Assembly (NCBI GenBank): GCA_023392515.1
Contig: JAEVYX010000111.1
Location: 18,078-82,077, forward strand
Length of the DNA: 64,000 nucleotides
Direction: 5' to 3'
Source: Bacillota bacterium
Lineage (GTDB): Bacteria > Bacillota > Clostridia > Christensenellales > Aristaeellaceae
In this document: positions 34,014 to 42,303 of the stretch, piece by piece
How positions within the stretch are numbered: the first letter of the stretch is position 1
How the letters are laid out: each line of letters starts with the position of its first letter
Made by a program: the position numbers and the translations under genes
The notes under the pieces: model-generated
Databases searched by the model: none
Seen by the model: only the letters and a program-made list of their open reading frames with translations
Told to the model about the DNA's origin: nothing

Positions 34014-34653
34014 CTATCCTTTTTCCGAAGCCGCACCTTTGTGGAATGCCCTTTTCCAAACGCTTCTCTTATTGTTTTGTCCGCTTGTTCTTTCCCTGAT
34101 TGGCGGTTTTTTCCTTGGTCCCATCCTATATTTCTCAGATAATCCCCTATCAAGCCGCCATCATGCTTCCGCAGGGTGGCTTCGTATCCTGCTTTTCCCG
34201 TTTCATGGTTTTCCTTTTATCGGCCTGTTATCCTTGCTGATCCTGCTCATTAAGCAGCTAACCGGCATGATGGACGGCGCACTGTTATTTATCCTTTTGA
34301 CGCTTGGAGGAATCGTTCATTTCTCCATGATGCTAAAAAACGCGATGGAAGATGTAAATCCACAAGTCGTTGACGCAGCCAAAGCCGCTGGGCTTTCCCA
34401 AAGGCAAATTGCGTATCGCATCCTTTTGCCGGAATCTGAAAGGCGATTACTGCATGGCGCATGTGAAACCGCAGTATTTCTTTTAGCGGCGGGAGCCGTC
34501 TCAGGCTCCATAATCGGAGGTGGACTGACAGGCTTGGCCTTTCAGGTAAGCGCAATAACTCCAGACGCAGACATTGTATGGTTCTGTTCACTGCTGATGG
34601 CCATCCTGTTTGTACTATTCAAGGCATGGGCATCCCAGTTGGCAAAAAAGTAA
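34006..34653 (+). CDS. MetI-like ABC permease
   Basis: A 215-residue permease with about five helices, close to the ~217 residues of MetI. The EAA coupling loop DVNPQVVDAAKAAGLSQRQI (residues ~117-136) is recognisable. It overlaps the MetN-like gene by 8 bp. No MetQ binding protein follows; a terminator comes 11 bp later. With a partner ATPase that has lost catalytic residues, its ability to import methionine is doubtful, unless another ATPase or an unlinked MetQ serves it. Confidence 0.8.
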   Translation: MYSYPFSEAAPLWNALFQTLLLLFCPLVLSLIGGFFLGPILYFSDNPLSSRHHASAGWLRILLFPFHGFPFIGLLSLLILLIKQLTGMMDGALLFILLTLGGIVHFSMMLKNAMEDVNPQVVDAAKAAGLSQRQIAYRILLPESERRLLHGACETAVFLLAAGAVSGSIIGGGLTGLAFQVSAITPDADIVWFCSLLMAILFVLFKAWASQLAKK

Positions 34654-34664
34654 ACTTTCATTAA

Positions 34665-34701
34665 GAAGGCGGCACGCATGAGTAAGCAGGCCGCCTTTTG
34701 T
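34665..34701 (+). terminator. Terminator after the metI-like gene
   Basis: AAGGCGGC and GCCGCCTTTTGTTT pair around a 16-nt loop. Confidence 0.8.
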
Positions 34702-34986
34702 TTATCCATTTATTCATGTAGATTTCAGGTAAATTGAAAGGAATAATGGCGAAGGAATCTCAAAAACCCGAACAATCGCATACAGTTTCTTCCATATGTC
34801 TATGAGAAGTAGGTGCTTTTCGGGTATTTTGCATTCCGTGCCGATCAAACCTTCGTTTTAGAGGTATGGAAGCTAGAATTTCGCCTCTTTTTTCATTTAT
34901 GCAGCCAGTCTATTGCAAAACAGCCCCTTTCTGATTATAATAAAGAATAGTATCACAGGATCACATTTGGAAAGGGAGTTGACCGT
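34702..34986 (+). other. Non-coding leader region upstream of livK
   Basis: No convincing gene. ACCCGAA near 34768 and TTCGGGT near 34820 are complementary at long range, ending in ATTTT. A 19-codon frame (34746-34805, AAAGGAAT upstream) precedes that hairpin but carries no run of branched-chain codons and lies upstream of the livK promoter. Confidence 0.4.
34913..34941 (+). promoter_or_regulatory. Promoter of livK
   Basis: TTGCAA (34913-34918), 17-bp spacer, perfect TATAAT (34936-34941), 45 bp before the livK ATG. Confidence 0.75.
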
Positions 34987-36108
34987 ATGAAGAAGATCAT
35001 TGCTCTGTTGCTGCTTGTTGCGTTGCTCGTGCCAGTTTTGGCCCTTGCCGAAACGACACCCATCAAAATCGGCGTGTTTGAGCCTCTCACCGGGTCAAAG
35101 GCTGCCGGCGGGCAAATGGAATATGAGGGCATTCAAGCCGCTCATTCCGTCATTGGCGAAGTTCTTGGCCGGCCGATTGAGTTAGTGGCTGTGGACAATA
35201 AATCTGACGACGTGGAAGCCGCTACCGCTGCCGCCCGCCTGGTAGAATCCGAAAAGGTGGATATCGTATTGGGTTCCTGGGGCTCCAGCTTGTCCATCGC
35301 CGGCGGCGACGCTTTCAAAAATGCCCAAACTCCCGCCATCGGCACTTCCTGTACCAATCCCAACGTTACACTGGGTAACGAATACTATTTCCGGGTCTGC
35401 TACCTGGATGACTTCCAGGGCACGCTGCTGGCCAACTATGCAAAAAATAACCTGGGTGCCAAGACGGCTGCCGTGATCTGTGACATCTCCAACATGTATG
35501 CCGTTGGCCTTCGCAAGTTCTTTGTGGATGCCTTTGGCGCTGAAAACATTGTGGCGGAAGCCAACTTCAACACGGGAGACCAGGAGTTCTCTTCCCAGAT
35601 CTCCACTGTAATGGCCGCCAATCCCGATGTTATCTTTATGCCCAGCGATTTCACCGAGCCCGGCCTGTTGATGAAGCAAGCCAGGGAAATGGGCTATTCC
35701 GATGTTCCTTTCCTGGGTGCCGATACCTGGGAAACGGAAGCCATGATCGAGATCGGCGGAGCTGCCGTGGAAGCCTGCCGCTTTACCACTTTCTTTGACG
35801 CCGATGCCGTGCCCACTCCGGAAATCACCGCTTTCCTGGAAGCCTATGAAAAGATGTTTGGCGGAAAGCCCAAAGGCTCTGTAACCGCTTTGGGATACGA
35901 TGCCTACATGGCAGCCGTGAAAGCAATTGAGCTGGCCGGAACCACCGACGGCCCGGCCGTTCGGGATGCTCTCGCTTCCTTGGAAATGGTTGGCGTGACC
36001 GGCGCCCTGAAGTTTGACGAAAACGGTGATGCTATCAAGAATACCGCCGTAATCAAGACCGTGAAAGACGGCAAGTTCGTTTATCTTGATACGGTCGTCG
36101 TAGAATAA
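34987..36108 (+). CDS. livK: Branched-chain amino acid ABC transporter, substrate-binding protein
   Basis: A 373-residue periplasmic-binding-protein-type receptor (ABC_sub_bind family). Signal peptide residues 1-20 (MKKIIALLLLVALLVPVLALAE) end in an AxA-like site with no lipobox Cys. The mature domain starts IKIGVFEPLTGSKAAGG and contains the ligand-site region GSWGSSLSIAG. It delivers leucine, isoleucine, valine or related compounds to LivHMGF. AAAGGGAGTTGACCGT precedes the ATG. A strong hairpin follows, then livH. Substrate may differ from Leu/Ile/Val, as this family is broad. Confidence 0.92.
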   Translation: MKKIIALLLLVALLVPVLALAETTPIKIGVFEPLTGSKAAGGQMEYEGIQAAHSVIGEVLGRPIELVAVDNKSDDVEAATAAARLVESEKVDIVLGSWGSSLSIAGGDAFKNAQTPAIGTSCTNPNVTLGNEYYFRVCYLDDFQGTLLANYAKNNLGAKTAAVICDISNMYAVGLRKFFVDAFGAENIVAEANFNTGDQEFSSQISTVMAANPDVIFMPSDFTEPGLLMKQAREMGYSDVPFLGADTWETEAMIEIGGAAVEACRFTTFFDADAVPTPEITAFLEAYEKMFGGKPKGSVTALGYDAYMAAVKAIELAGTTDGPAVRDALASLEMVGVTGALKFDENGDAIKNTAVIKTVKDGKFVYLDTVVVE

Positions 36109-36137
36109 GCTTCCATACCGGTACATACAGTTCCCTT

Positions 36138-36168
36138 ATACGGGCGGCGATTCAGTCGCCGCCCGTAT
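36138..36168 (+). promoter_or_regulatory. Strong intercistronic hairpin between livK and livH
   Basis: ATACGGGCGGCGA pairs perfectly with TCGCCGCCCGTAT around a short loop. It lacks a T tract, so partial termination or 3' protection of livK mRNA is likely. Confidence 0.7.
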
Positions 36169-36250
36169 CCTTGCATTTTGGCGGATATGTGCAGATGAAA
36201 TTGCTTAAAAGACAGGCGTTTTCATCTGTGGTGAGGATGGTGCGTTTCCC

Positions 36251-37144
36251 ATGACATTCATACAATTCCTGCAGCAGCTGATTAACGGCTTGACGGTAGG
36301 CAGCCTGTATGCACTCATCGCTGTAGGGTATACCATGGTATACGGTATTTTACGGCTGATCAACTTTGCTCATGGCGATATCTTCATGATGTCCATGTAC
36401 TTTCTTTTTTTTGGCGTCACCGTATTTTATATCCCCTGGTATATCGCTGTTGTCCTGGTGCTGGCAGCAACAGCGCTTTTGGGTGTGATCATTGAGGGAA
36501 CAGCTTATCGCCCCCTGCGCAGCGCGCCCCGCATTTCCCTTCTCATCTCCTCCATCGGTGTGTCTTATCTGTTGGAAAACCTGGCTACAGTATTGTTCAC
36601 CGGAATACCCCGCCAGTTTCCCAGCATTGATTATTTTCAAGAAGTCGTTATATTGGGTCCCCTGCGTTTTCAGCGGCTGGCGATCTATGTGCCAATTATC
36701 ATGGGGGCTTTGATGCTTGGGCTTTTATTCTTGATCCATAAAACCAAGGTGGGTATGGGAATGCGTGCCGTCAGCAAGGATTTTGAAACAGCCAAGCTGA
36801 TGGGCATCAAAATCAACCGTGTGATTGCCGTCACCTTTGGCATCGGTTCCCTCCTGGCCGCTATGGGCGCCATTATGTGGGGCCTGAAGTATCCCCGCAT
36901 TGAACCCTACGCAGGCATGATGCCGGGACTCAAATGCTTTATTGCGGCAGTTATCGGCGGCATCGGCAATGTAACCGGCGCCGTGATCGGCGGGCTGATT
37001 CTGGGTGTTATGGAAATCCTCATTGTCTTTTTCGCCCCCGCATTGTCCGGATACAAGGATGCCTTTGCCTTCGTTGCCCTGATCGTCATTCTCCTGGTCA
37101 AACCCACCGGTTTGATGGGCGAAGCGGTCACCGACAAGGTGTAA
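36251..37144 (+). CDS. livH: Branched-chain amino acid ABC transporter permease
   Basis: A 297-residue permease with eight or so helices, beginning LINGLTVGSLYALIAVGYTM, the hallmark LivH N-terminus, and ending LLVKPTGLMGE. Conserved AVIGGIGNVTGAVIGGLILG lies near 237-255. It forms the channel with LivM. The start lies about 14 nt from GAGG, a loose site. Second gene of the liv operon, 142 bp after livK. Confidence 0.94.
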   Translation: MTFIQFLQQLINGLTVGSLYALIAVGYTMVYGILRLINFAHGDIFMMSMYFLFFGVTVFYIPWYIAVVLVLAATALLGVIIEGTAYRPLRSAPRISLLISSIGVSYLLENLATVLFTGIPRQFPSIDYFQEVVILGPLRFQRLAIYVPIIMGALMLGLLFLIHKTKVGMGMRAVSKDFETAKLMGIKINRVIAVTFGIGSLLAAMGAIMWGLKYPRIEPYAGMMPGLKCFIAAVIGGIGNVTGAVIGGLILGVMEILIVFFAPALSGYKDAFAFVALIVILLVKPTGLMGEAVTDKV

Positions 37145-37156
37145 GGAGGGAAATGT

Positions 37157-38296
37157 ATGAAAAACGCAAGTTCTTCCCTCAAGGGAATTGCCGCCCGCAT
37201 GCCGGAAAAAAGCAGAAAATATGCATTTTTCACAGTGGTTGCCTTGCTAGTGCTGATTGCAATTCTTGGCTTGTTTAGCAGTAAGCAGATTGGCGACGCC
37301 TATCAAATCAGGGTCTTAAACCTATGCGCCATTTACGCGATTCTAGGGCTTTCCATGAACCTGGTGAACGGCTTTACAGGATTATTCTCCCTGGGGCAGG
37401 CCGGCTTTATGGCCATCGGTGCCTATGTGACAACGCTTCTGTTTATGCCGCCGCAAGATAAATCCGCGGTGTTTTACCTGATGCCAATAGAGCCATGGCT
37501 GGGCAATATCCAATGGCCCTTTCCCCTAGCACTTTTGATGGGTGGCCTGGTAAGCGGATTATGCGCCTTCTTCATTGGTTTTCCGGTGCTTCGCCTCCGC
37601 GGTGATTATCTGGCCATCGCCACACTGGGATTTTCCGAAATCATCAGGGTAATCTTTGTCAATCTGCAGACCATTACAAACGGTTCCATGGGTATTAAAA
37701 ATATTCCGCCTACCGCAAACCTTTGGTGGACCTTCGGCGTAATGATACTGATGGTTATTTTCATGCGCAAGCTGATGCGCACCAGCTATGGCAGGGTTTT
37801 CAAAGCGATCCGGGACGATGAGGTGGCCGCAGAGGGCATGGGTGTATCTCTCTTCAAGCACAAAATGTTTTCCTTCATCCTGTCCAGCATAATGGCTGGT
37901 ATTGGCGGCGGCCTGATGGCCAGTGTGGTGGGTTCCATCAACCCCATGCTGTTCCGTTTCGTTCTGGCCTATGATATTTTGCTCATTGTGGTGCTGGGCG
38001 GCATGGGCAGCATTTCTGGCACGATTGTGGGAGCATTCATCATCACCATAGCCAAGGAATGGCTGCGCTGGCTGGATGATGGGTTTTCTCTCGTTCTATT
38101 CAAGGTTCCGGCAATTGCCGGGCTGCGGATGGTGATTTTCTCCGCTTTCCTAATGGCCGTTATACTCTTTTACCGCAAGGGGCTATTCGGCTCCCGTGAG
38201 TTTTCCTGGGCTGCTTGCGGGCGTTTCCTTCACGCAATAGGCCGGTTCTTTACAAAACCATTCCGGCCTGATACCAGAAAAGGAGGCGACGCCTGA
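37157..38296 (+). CDS. livM: Branched-chain amino acid ABC transporter permease
   Basis: A 379-residue LivM, somewhat longer than average, with an extra ~35-residue N-terminal basic segment before the first helix and a basic C-terminal tail. LSMNLVNGFTGLFSLGQAGFM and GGMGSISGTIVGAFII are typical. Partner of LivH. It starts 12 bp after livH and its stop overlaps the livG ATG. Confidence 0.93.
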   Translation: MKNASSSLKGIAARMPEKSRKYAFFTVVALLVLIAILGLFSSKQIGDAYQIRVLNLCAIYAILGLSMNLVNGFTGLFSLGQAGFMAIGAYVTTLLFMPPQDKSAVFYLMPIEPWLGNIQWPFPLALLMGGLVSGLCAFFIGFPVLRLRGDYLAIATLGFSEIIRVIFVNLQTITNGSMGIKNIPPTANLWWTFGVMILMVIFMRKLMRTSYGRVFKAIRDDEVAAEGMGVSLFKHKMFSFILSSIMAGIGGGLMASVVGSINPMLFRFVLAYDILLIVVLGGMGSISGTIVGAFIITIAKEWLRWLDDGFSLVLFKVPAIAGLRMVIFSAFLMAVILFYRKGLFGSREFSWAACGRFLHAIGRFFTKPFRPDTRKGGDA

Positions 38297-39117
38297 TGAG
38301 TGTTTTGAAAACAGAGCATATCACCATGCGCTTTGGCGGGGTTACCGCTGTGGATGACGTGAGCCTGCATGTGGACCAAGGCGAAATTGTGGCGATCATC
38401 GGCCCCAATGGCGCGGGAAAAACGACCGCGTTCAATATGATCACAGGGGTTTATAAGCCTACCTCCGGGCAGGTGCTGTTTCAGGACAGCGCAGGACTTA
38501 TGCAGGACATTACAGGGCTGAGGCCTGACACGATCACCGCCCTGGGGGCCTCAAGAACCTATCAGAATATTCGCCTGTTCCGCAGCATGACGGTACTGGA
38601 AAACGTGCTGATTGCCGAGCACCTTCACTTAAAAAGCGGGCTCGTTCACGCAGTTACCGGCATACCAAAGTTCAGCAATCTAATGGGCGCGGTCACCCGG
38701 TCGATTCGATACAGCAATGAGGAAAAATTATTGCGGGAGCATGCCATGGCCTTGCTTGAACGGGTGGGGCTTAGCCACGCAGCCAATGAAATTGCCACCT
38801 CGCTCCCCTATGGCGAACAACGCCGGCTGGAAATTGCAAGGGCGTTGGCTACCAAGCCAAAGCTTCTTTTGCTAGATGAGCCTGCCGCAGGCATGAACCC
38901 CAAGGAGACAGAAGATTTGACCTCTTTTGTTATGGACCTTCGGAACGAACTTCAACTGACTATCATGCTCATCGAGCATCATATGCAAATCGTAATGGAT
39001 ATCTCCGACCGCATTTACGTATTGGATTACGGCAAATTGATAGCCCAGGGTTCCCCTGAGGATATTCAAAACAACCCGGATGTAATTGCGGCCTATTTGG
39101 GGGTGGAAGAAGCATGA
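38296..39117 (+). CDS. livG: Branched-chain amino acid ABC transporter ATPase
   Basis: A 273-residue ATPase. Walker A GPNGAGKTT, the long LivG insertion after RTYQNIRLF, signature LPYGEQRR (usual LSYGxQR), Walker B LLLLDEPAAGMNP and switch His IEHHMQIV. It drives transport with LivF. Overlaps both livM and livF by a few bases. All catalytic residues are intact, in contrast to the nearby MetN-like protein. Confidence 0.95.
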   Translation: MSVLKTEHITMRFGGVTAVDDVSLHVDQGEIVAIIGPNGAGKTTAFNMITGVYKPTSGQVLFQDSAGLMQDITGLRPDTITALGASRTYQNIRLFRSMTVLENVLIAEHLHLKSGLVHAVTGIPKFSNLMGAVTRSIRYSNEEKLLREHAMALLERVGLSHAANEIATSLPYGEQRRLEIARALATKPKLLLLDEPAAGMNPKETEDLTSFVMDLRNELQLTIMLIEHHMQIVMDISDRIYVLDYGKLIAQGSPEDIQNNPDVIAAYLGVEEA

Positions 39118-39842
39118 GCCTTTTGAAAGTAACCGATCTGAAGGTAAACTATGGCGGCATCAAGGCGCTTTCCGGCATTACGTTTGATGTGCAAAAAGGC
39201 CATGTAGTCTCTTTGATTGGAGCCAACGGAGCCGGAAAATCGACAACATTGCGAGCCATCACAAGCCTTGTTCCCGTGTCCGGCGGGCGGATTGAATATG
39301 ACGGGGAGGATATCACCACCCTGGACACCCAGCAGATGATTCAGCGCGGCATCGTATTGGTTCCGGAGGGGCGGCGCGTGTTTCCCAATCTCACTACATT
39401 GGAAAACTTGAAAGTCGGCGCTTTTACCAGAAAGGATACGGCCGGAATAGCAAACGATATTGACAAAGTGTACTCTCTCTTTCCTCGTTTAAAGGAGCGA
39501 CATTGGCAGTATGCGGGCACCCTGTCCGGAGGCGAGCAGCAAATGCTGGCAGTAGGAAGGGCGCTGATGTCCAGACCAAAACTGCTCATGATGGATGAGC
39601 CTTCCCTTGGGCTGGCCCCTTTGGTGGTACGGGATATCTTTCTTACGATTCAAAAGCTGCATGATGAGGGCATGACCCTTTTATTGGTGGAGCAAAACGC
39701 AAACGCTGCACTGAAAATTGCGAATGATGGCTATGTACTGGAAACAGGAAGCATTACCCTTACCGGAACCGGCAAGGAGCTTTTGGAAAATCCCAAGGTT
39801 CGGGAAGCCTATCTTGGCCGTGCCACCACAAAAAAAGCATAG
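39114..39842 (+). CDS. livF: Branched-chain amino acid ABC transporter ATPase
   Basis: A 242-residue ATPase with Walker A GANGAGKST, LVPEGRRVFPNLT (LivF hallmark), signature LSGGEQQM, Walker B LLMMDEPSLGLAP and the Gln-for-His switch VEQNANAA that is normal for LivF. Starts with ATGA overlap at the livG stop. Last gene of the liv operon. Confidence 0.96.
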   Translation: MSLLKVTDLKVNYGGIKALSGITFDVQKGHVVSLIGANGAGKSTTLRAITSLVPVSGGRIEYDGEDITTLDTQQMIQRGIVLVPEGRRVFPNLTTLENLKVGAFTRKDTAGIANDIDKVYSLFPRLKERHWQYAGTLSGGEQQMLAVGRALMSRPKLLMMDEPSLGLAPLVVRDIFLTIQKLHDEGMTLLLVEQNANAALKIANDGYVLETGSITLTGTGKELLENPKVREAYLGRATTKKA

Positions 39843-39877
39843 ATCGAATAAAACAATATTTGCGTAAATGCACAAGG

Positions 39878-39925
39878 AAAGCGCCATTCCTCCTTATTAA
39901 ATACATGGGGGATGGCGCTTCTTTT
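39878..39925 (+). terminator. Terminator after livF
   Basis: AAGCGCCATtCC pairs with GGATGGCGCTT, followed by CTTTTG. Confidence 0.75.
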
Positions 39926-39976
39926 GCCCTCAAGGCAACCGCAGGCCAGACTTAAAGAATAAACTTGGGAACCAGC

Positions 39977-40084
39977 TCACAGATACCTTATAACCGCAAC
40001 GATAACCACGCCAATGAGTACCAATGCCAGCGCAGCAGCCACATAAATCTTGATCCGCGCAAATAGTTTTATCCACCTGTTCAT
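39977..40084 (-). CDS. 35-residue single-pass membrane peptide
   Basis: A short frame: MNRWIKLFARIKIYVAAALA followed by LVLIGVVIVAVIRYL. A basic amphipathic N-terminus leads to one ~20-residue hydrophobic helix and a short basic end. AGGTG lies 8 nt before the ATG. It is alone in a ~490-bp gap between the liv terminator and the DUF362 gene, on the same strand as the latter. Such peptides may be regulators of membrane proteins or type I toxin-like peptides. It has no recognised family and could be a chance frame; conservation would decide. Confidence 0.45.
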   Translation of the reverse strand: MNRWIKLFARIKIYVAAALALVLIGVVIVAVIRYL

Positions 40085-40330
40085 ACTCTTGCACCTACTG
40101 CTTTTGTCATTTCAAAACATGAAAACGGCTTAAACTGCTGGAGCCCATGTTCATAGGTAGGCAGAAAAACATGAAACCCGCCCTTCGTTTTATGTCCAAA
40201 CACTTCCCGTGCTATACCAAACTATCCGTTTCTTCACTTAGTTTTCGCGCTATGTACTGCAGACTCGGCCTCCCGGATATAAAGCAAGGTTTATGCTTGT
40301 TTTTTTCACAGCGGCAGATAGCATTGAGCA
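40085..40330. other. Remaining intergenic stretch before the DUF362 gene
   Basis: Nothing certain. A 70-codon minus frame (40212-40424) overlaps the DUF362 3' end out of frame and lacks a good ribosome site, so it is not called. Confidence 0.4.
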
Positions 40331-41500
40331 CTACTTCTTTTTTCCAAAGAATCTTTCCAATGGTCTCTGGACGGAAATTGCAAAAGAGGCGCAGTGTTCC
40401 TGGCAGCAATAACAGCGGATGCACTTGCGATAGTCATAGCGGGGAACGCTGTCTGTTTTCTTGTTAAGAAAAACTGCTTTTCCCTCTACAGGACAGCTTT
40501 CCACGCAGATACCGCAGCGTATGCATTTGCCAGGATCAACCTTAGGTCTTTCGCTCAGTGCCGGTAAAAGCCGCAGCACGCGCAAGGGCAAGCCTTTGCC
40601 CAGCGCATCCCGGTGTACCTGAAAACCGGCATTTCCGTATTGTGAAATGACTTGCGCCATAGTCAGGACGCCTTCCGGAGTCCGCACCTCAATTTCTTCT
40701 TCCCGGTAATGTCCCAGCCCCGCTTCAGCCCCGGCCACATTGGTAGGAACAAGGTGCGGCGGCAAATGCACAAGATGGCAAAATACACTGTCCAGCGCCA
40801 CGGGATCTTTGGAGAACAGCAAAACGCCCATATTGACAGGTGTTCCAGCAGAAGGCCCATTTCCCTCCATGGCCATAACGCCATCCATCACATGAAGGCG
40901 AGGTTTGACAAGCCCATTCAAATCAGCCAGCATATGTGCAAATCCAACTGCGTTGGGATGCCTGGCATGGCCTGTTTTCTTGTTGAAACCAGGCACGCAG
41001 CCGTAGATGTTTTTCACACCGCCGGTGATCCGTTCCAGTGCATGGGTTTTCATTTTGCACAGGTTGATCAGCGCATCCGCTTCCAATACGCCTTGACAGA
41101 TGGTATAGCTTTTCCCAGCCCTCCCCTGTGGGTAAGGCACCGCTTTCCCCTCTTCAAAGTTGGATAGGGGGATATGTAATTCTTCGGCTACCTGCTGGAC
41201 ACCACAGCTTTTGGCCACCTCCAGCGGCGCGGCATTCCCCGGGGAATCTCCATAGGCGATATGAGGGAAACCCTCCTCCTGCAGAACCCTTGCAACAGCA
41301 CGGAAAACAGCCGGATGGGTAGTCATGGCTCGTTGCGGATGGGCCTTACCCAGCAGATTAAGCTTTAACAAAATCTTCTCATCCCGTGCCACAATCGTAT
41401 CAGCGCCGCCCAAAAGGGATAAACCCCGGCGAACCGCCTCTATTACTTCGTGATCTTCATAAGTGCCGCAAGGCACCAGGGCTACAATGCTTTTCTCCAT
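40331..41500 (-). CDS. DUF362 protein with C-terminal 2[4Fe-4S] ferredoxin domain
   Basis: A 389-residue protein. Residues ~1-290 form the DUF362 domain (KLNLLGKAHPQRAMTTHP; the INLCKMKTHALERITGGVKNIYG segment is characteristic). The C-terminal ~75 residues hold two ferredoxin motifs, CIRCGICVESCP and CIRCYCCQEHC. An iron-sulfur electron carrier or oxidoreductase of anaerobes is implied; the reaction of the family is unknown. It starts 7 bp downstream of the vanX-type gene end, so the two are co-transcribed. Confidence 0.9.
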   Translation of the reverse strand: MEKSIVALVPCGTYEDHEVIEAVRRGLSLLGGADTIVARDEKILLKLNLLGKAHPQRAMTTHPAVFRAVARVLQEEGFPHIAYGDSPGNAAPLEVAKSCGVQQVAEELHIPLSNFEEGKAVPYPQGRAGKSYTICQGVLEADALINLCKMKTHALERITGGVKNIYGCVPGFNKKTGHARHPNAVGFAHMLADLNGLVKPRLHVMDGVMAMEGNGPSAGTPVNMGVLLFSKDPVALDSVFCHLVHLPPHLVPTNVAGAEAGLGHYREEEIEVRTPEGVLTMAQVISQYGNAGFQVHRDALGKGLPLRVLRLLPALSERPKVDPGKCIRCGICVESCPVEGKAVFLNKKTDSVPRYDYRKCIRCYCCQEHCASFAISVQRPLERFFGKKK

Positions 41501-41507
41501 ATGCTCC

Positions 41508-42107
41508 CTACTTTACATCAAAATCAAAATAAGTATCCGGATACGGTTCATTATCCAAGCGGTAATGCCACCACTCGTTTTCATAGGGCAAAAAACCCCA
41601 CTGGGTCATAAAATTTAAAAGCAGCAGCCGATTTTTTGCCTGTAAGGCCGTGATGCCTACAGCTCCATGGTGAGACAAATCATCCATAAAATCAAAATCA
41701 GTACCCATATCCAAGGGTATACCGCCGTCTACCAGTGTCAAGTCTACCGTGGAACCTCTGGTATGGCCGGATTTCAAGGCGATATAGCCCAAAGGAAACA
41801 AGTCCTCTTTTTTCAGCTTGGGATAGTATGCCTCACGAGTGGTATCATCTTCCGGCTCTTTTGCCCAGCGAACAAAGCAGTCCACCGCTTTTTGAGGGCG
41901 GTAGGCATCAAACACATGCAGCCGATAGCCCTGCTCTCTGGCATCCTCAGCAACCCACTTCAGCGCCTGCGCCATTTCCCGTGTGCCGATTGGCGTGTTT
42001 GCTAAATACCCATCCAGCGGTTTCCCGGTGAGATTGTTGCTGGTAGCATAACGCATGTCGCATATGATATCAGGGATGATATCCTGCAAATAAACAAATC
42101 CTTCCAT
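41508..42107 (-). CDS. vanX: D-alanyl-D-alanine dipeptidase (VanX/DdpX family)
   Basis: A 199-residue zinc dipeptidase. Zinc ligands His115 and Asp122 in SGHTRGSTVD and His181 in EWWHY, with base Glu178 and the Arg in AYRPQKAV, match VanX. It splits D-Ala-D-Ala. AGGAGGG 7 nt before ATG 42107 excludes the TTG start at 42113. No vanH or vanA ligase is nearby, so recycling of wall-derived D-Ala-D-Ala, as for E. coli DdpX, is more likely than vancomycin resistance. Confidence 0.93.
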   Translation of the reverse strand: MEGFVYLQDIIPDIICDMRYATSNNLTGKPLDGYLANTPIGTREMAQALKWVAEDAREQGYRLHVFDAYRPQKAVDCFVRWAKEPEDDTTREAYYPKLKKEDLFPLGYIALKSGHTRGSTVDLTLVDGGIPLDMGTDFDFMDDLSHHGAVGITALQAKNRLLLLNFMTQWGFLPYENEWWHYRLDNEPYPDTYFDFDVK

Positions 42108-42242
42108 AATCAACCCTCCTTTTGCATTGTATCACAAACATAGTACATCCGCCACGTTTCCCTCGAAAATCGCAAGAAATATGGGCATTCCCGCTGCTGT
42201 AATAAAAGAGATGGGCTGCTTTTTCTTTATGTCTGTATATGG

Positions 42243-42248
42243 TATAAT
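42243..42248 (+). promoter_or_regulatory. Extended -10 promoter of the two-component operon
   Basis: TGG-TATAAT at 42240-42248 with only a weak -35 (TTTTTC), about 55 bp before the response regulator start. Confidence 0.5.
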
Positions 42249-42303
42249 ACCGCCATATTTACACGGAATAATATGCCCCTTCATTTTTCAAAAGGTGGAA
42301 TGG

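Noticed and set aside
34746..34805. Leader peptide for attenuation of the liv operon
   Set aside because: It has no branched-chain codon run and lies upstream of the clear livK promoter.
40212..40424. 70-codon minus frame with CRC and Cys residues after the DUF362 gene
   Set aside because: Most of its upstream half overlaps the DUF362 3' end in another frame, and no ribosome site is visible.
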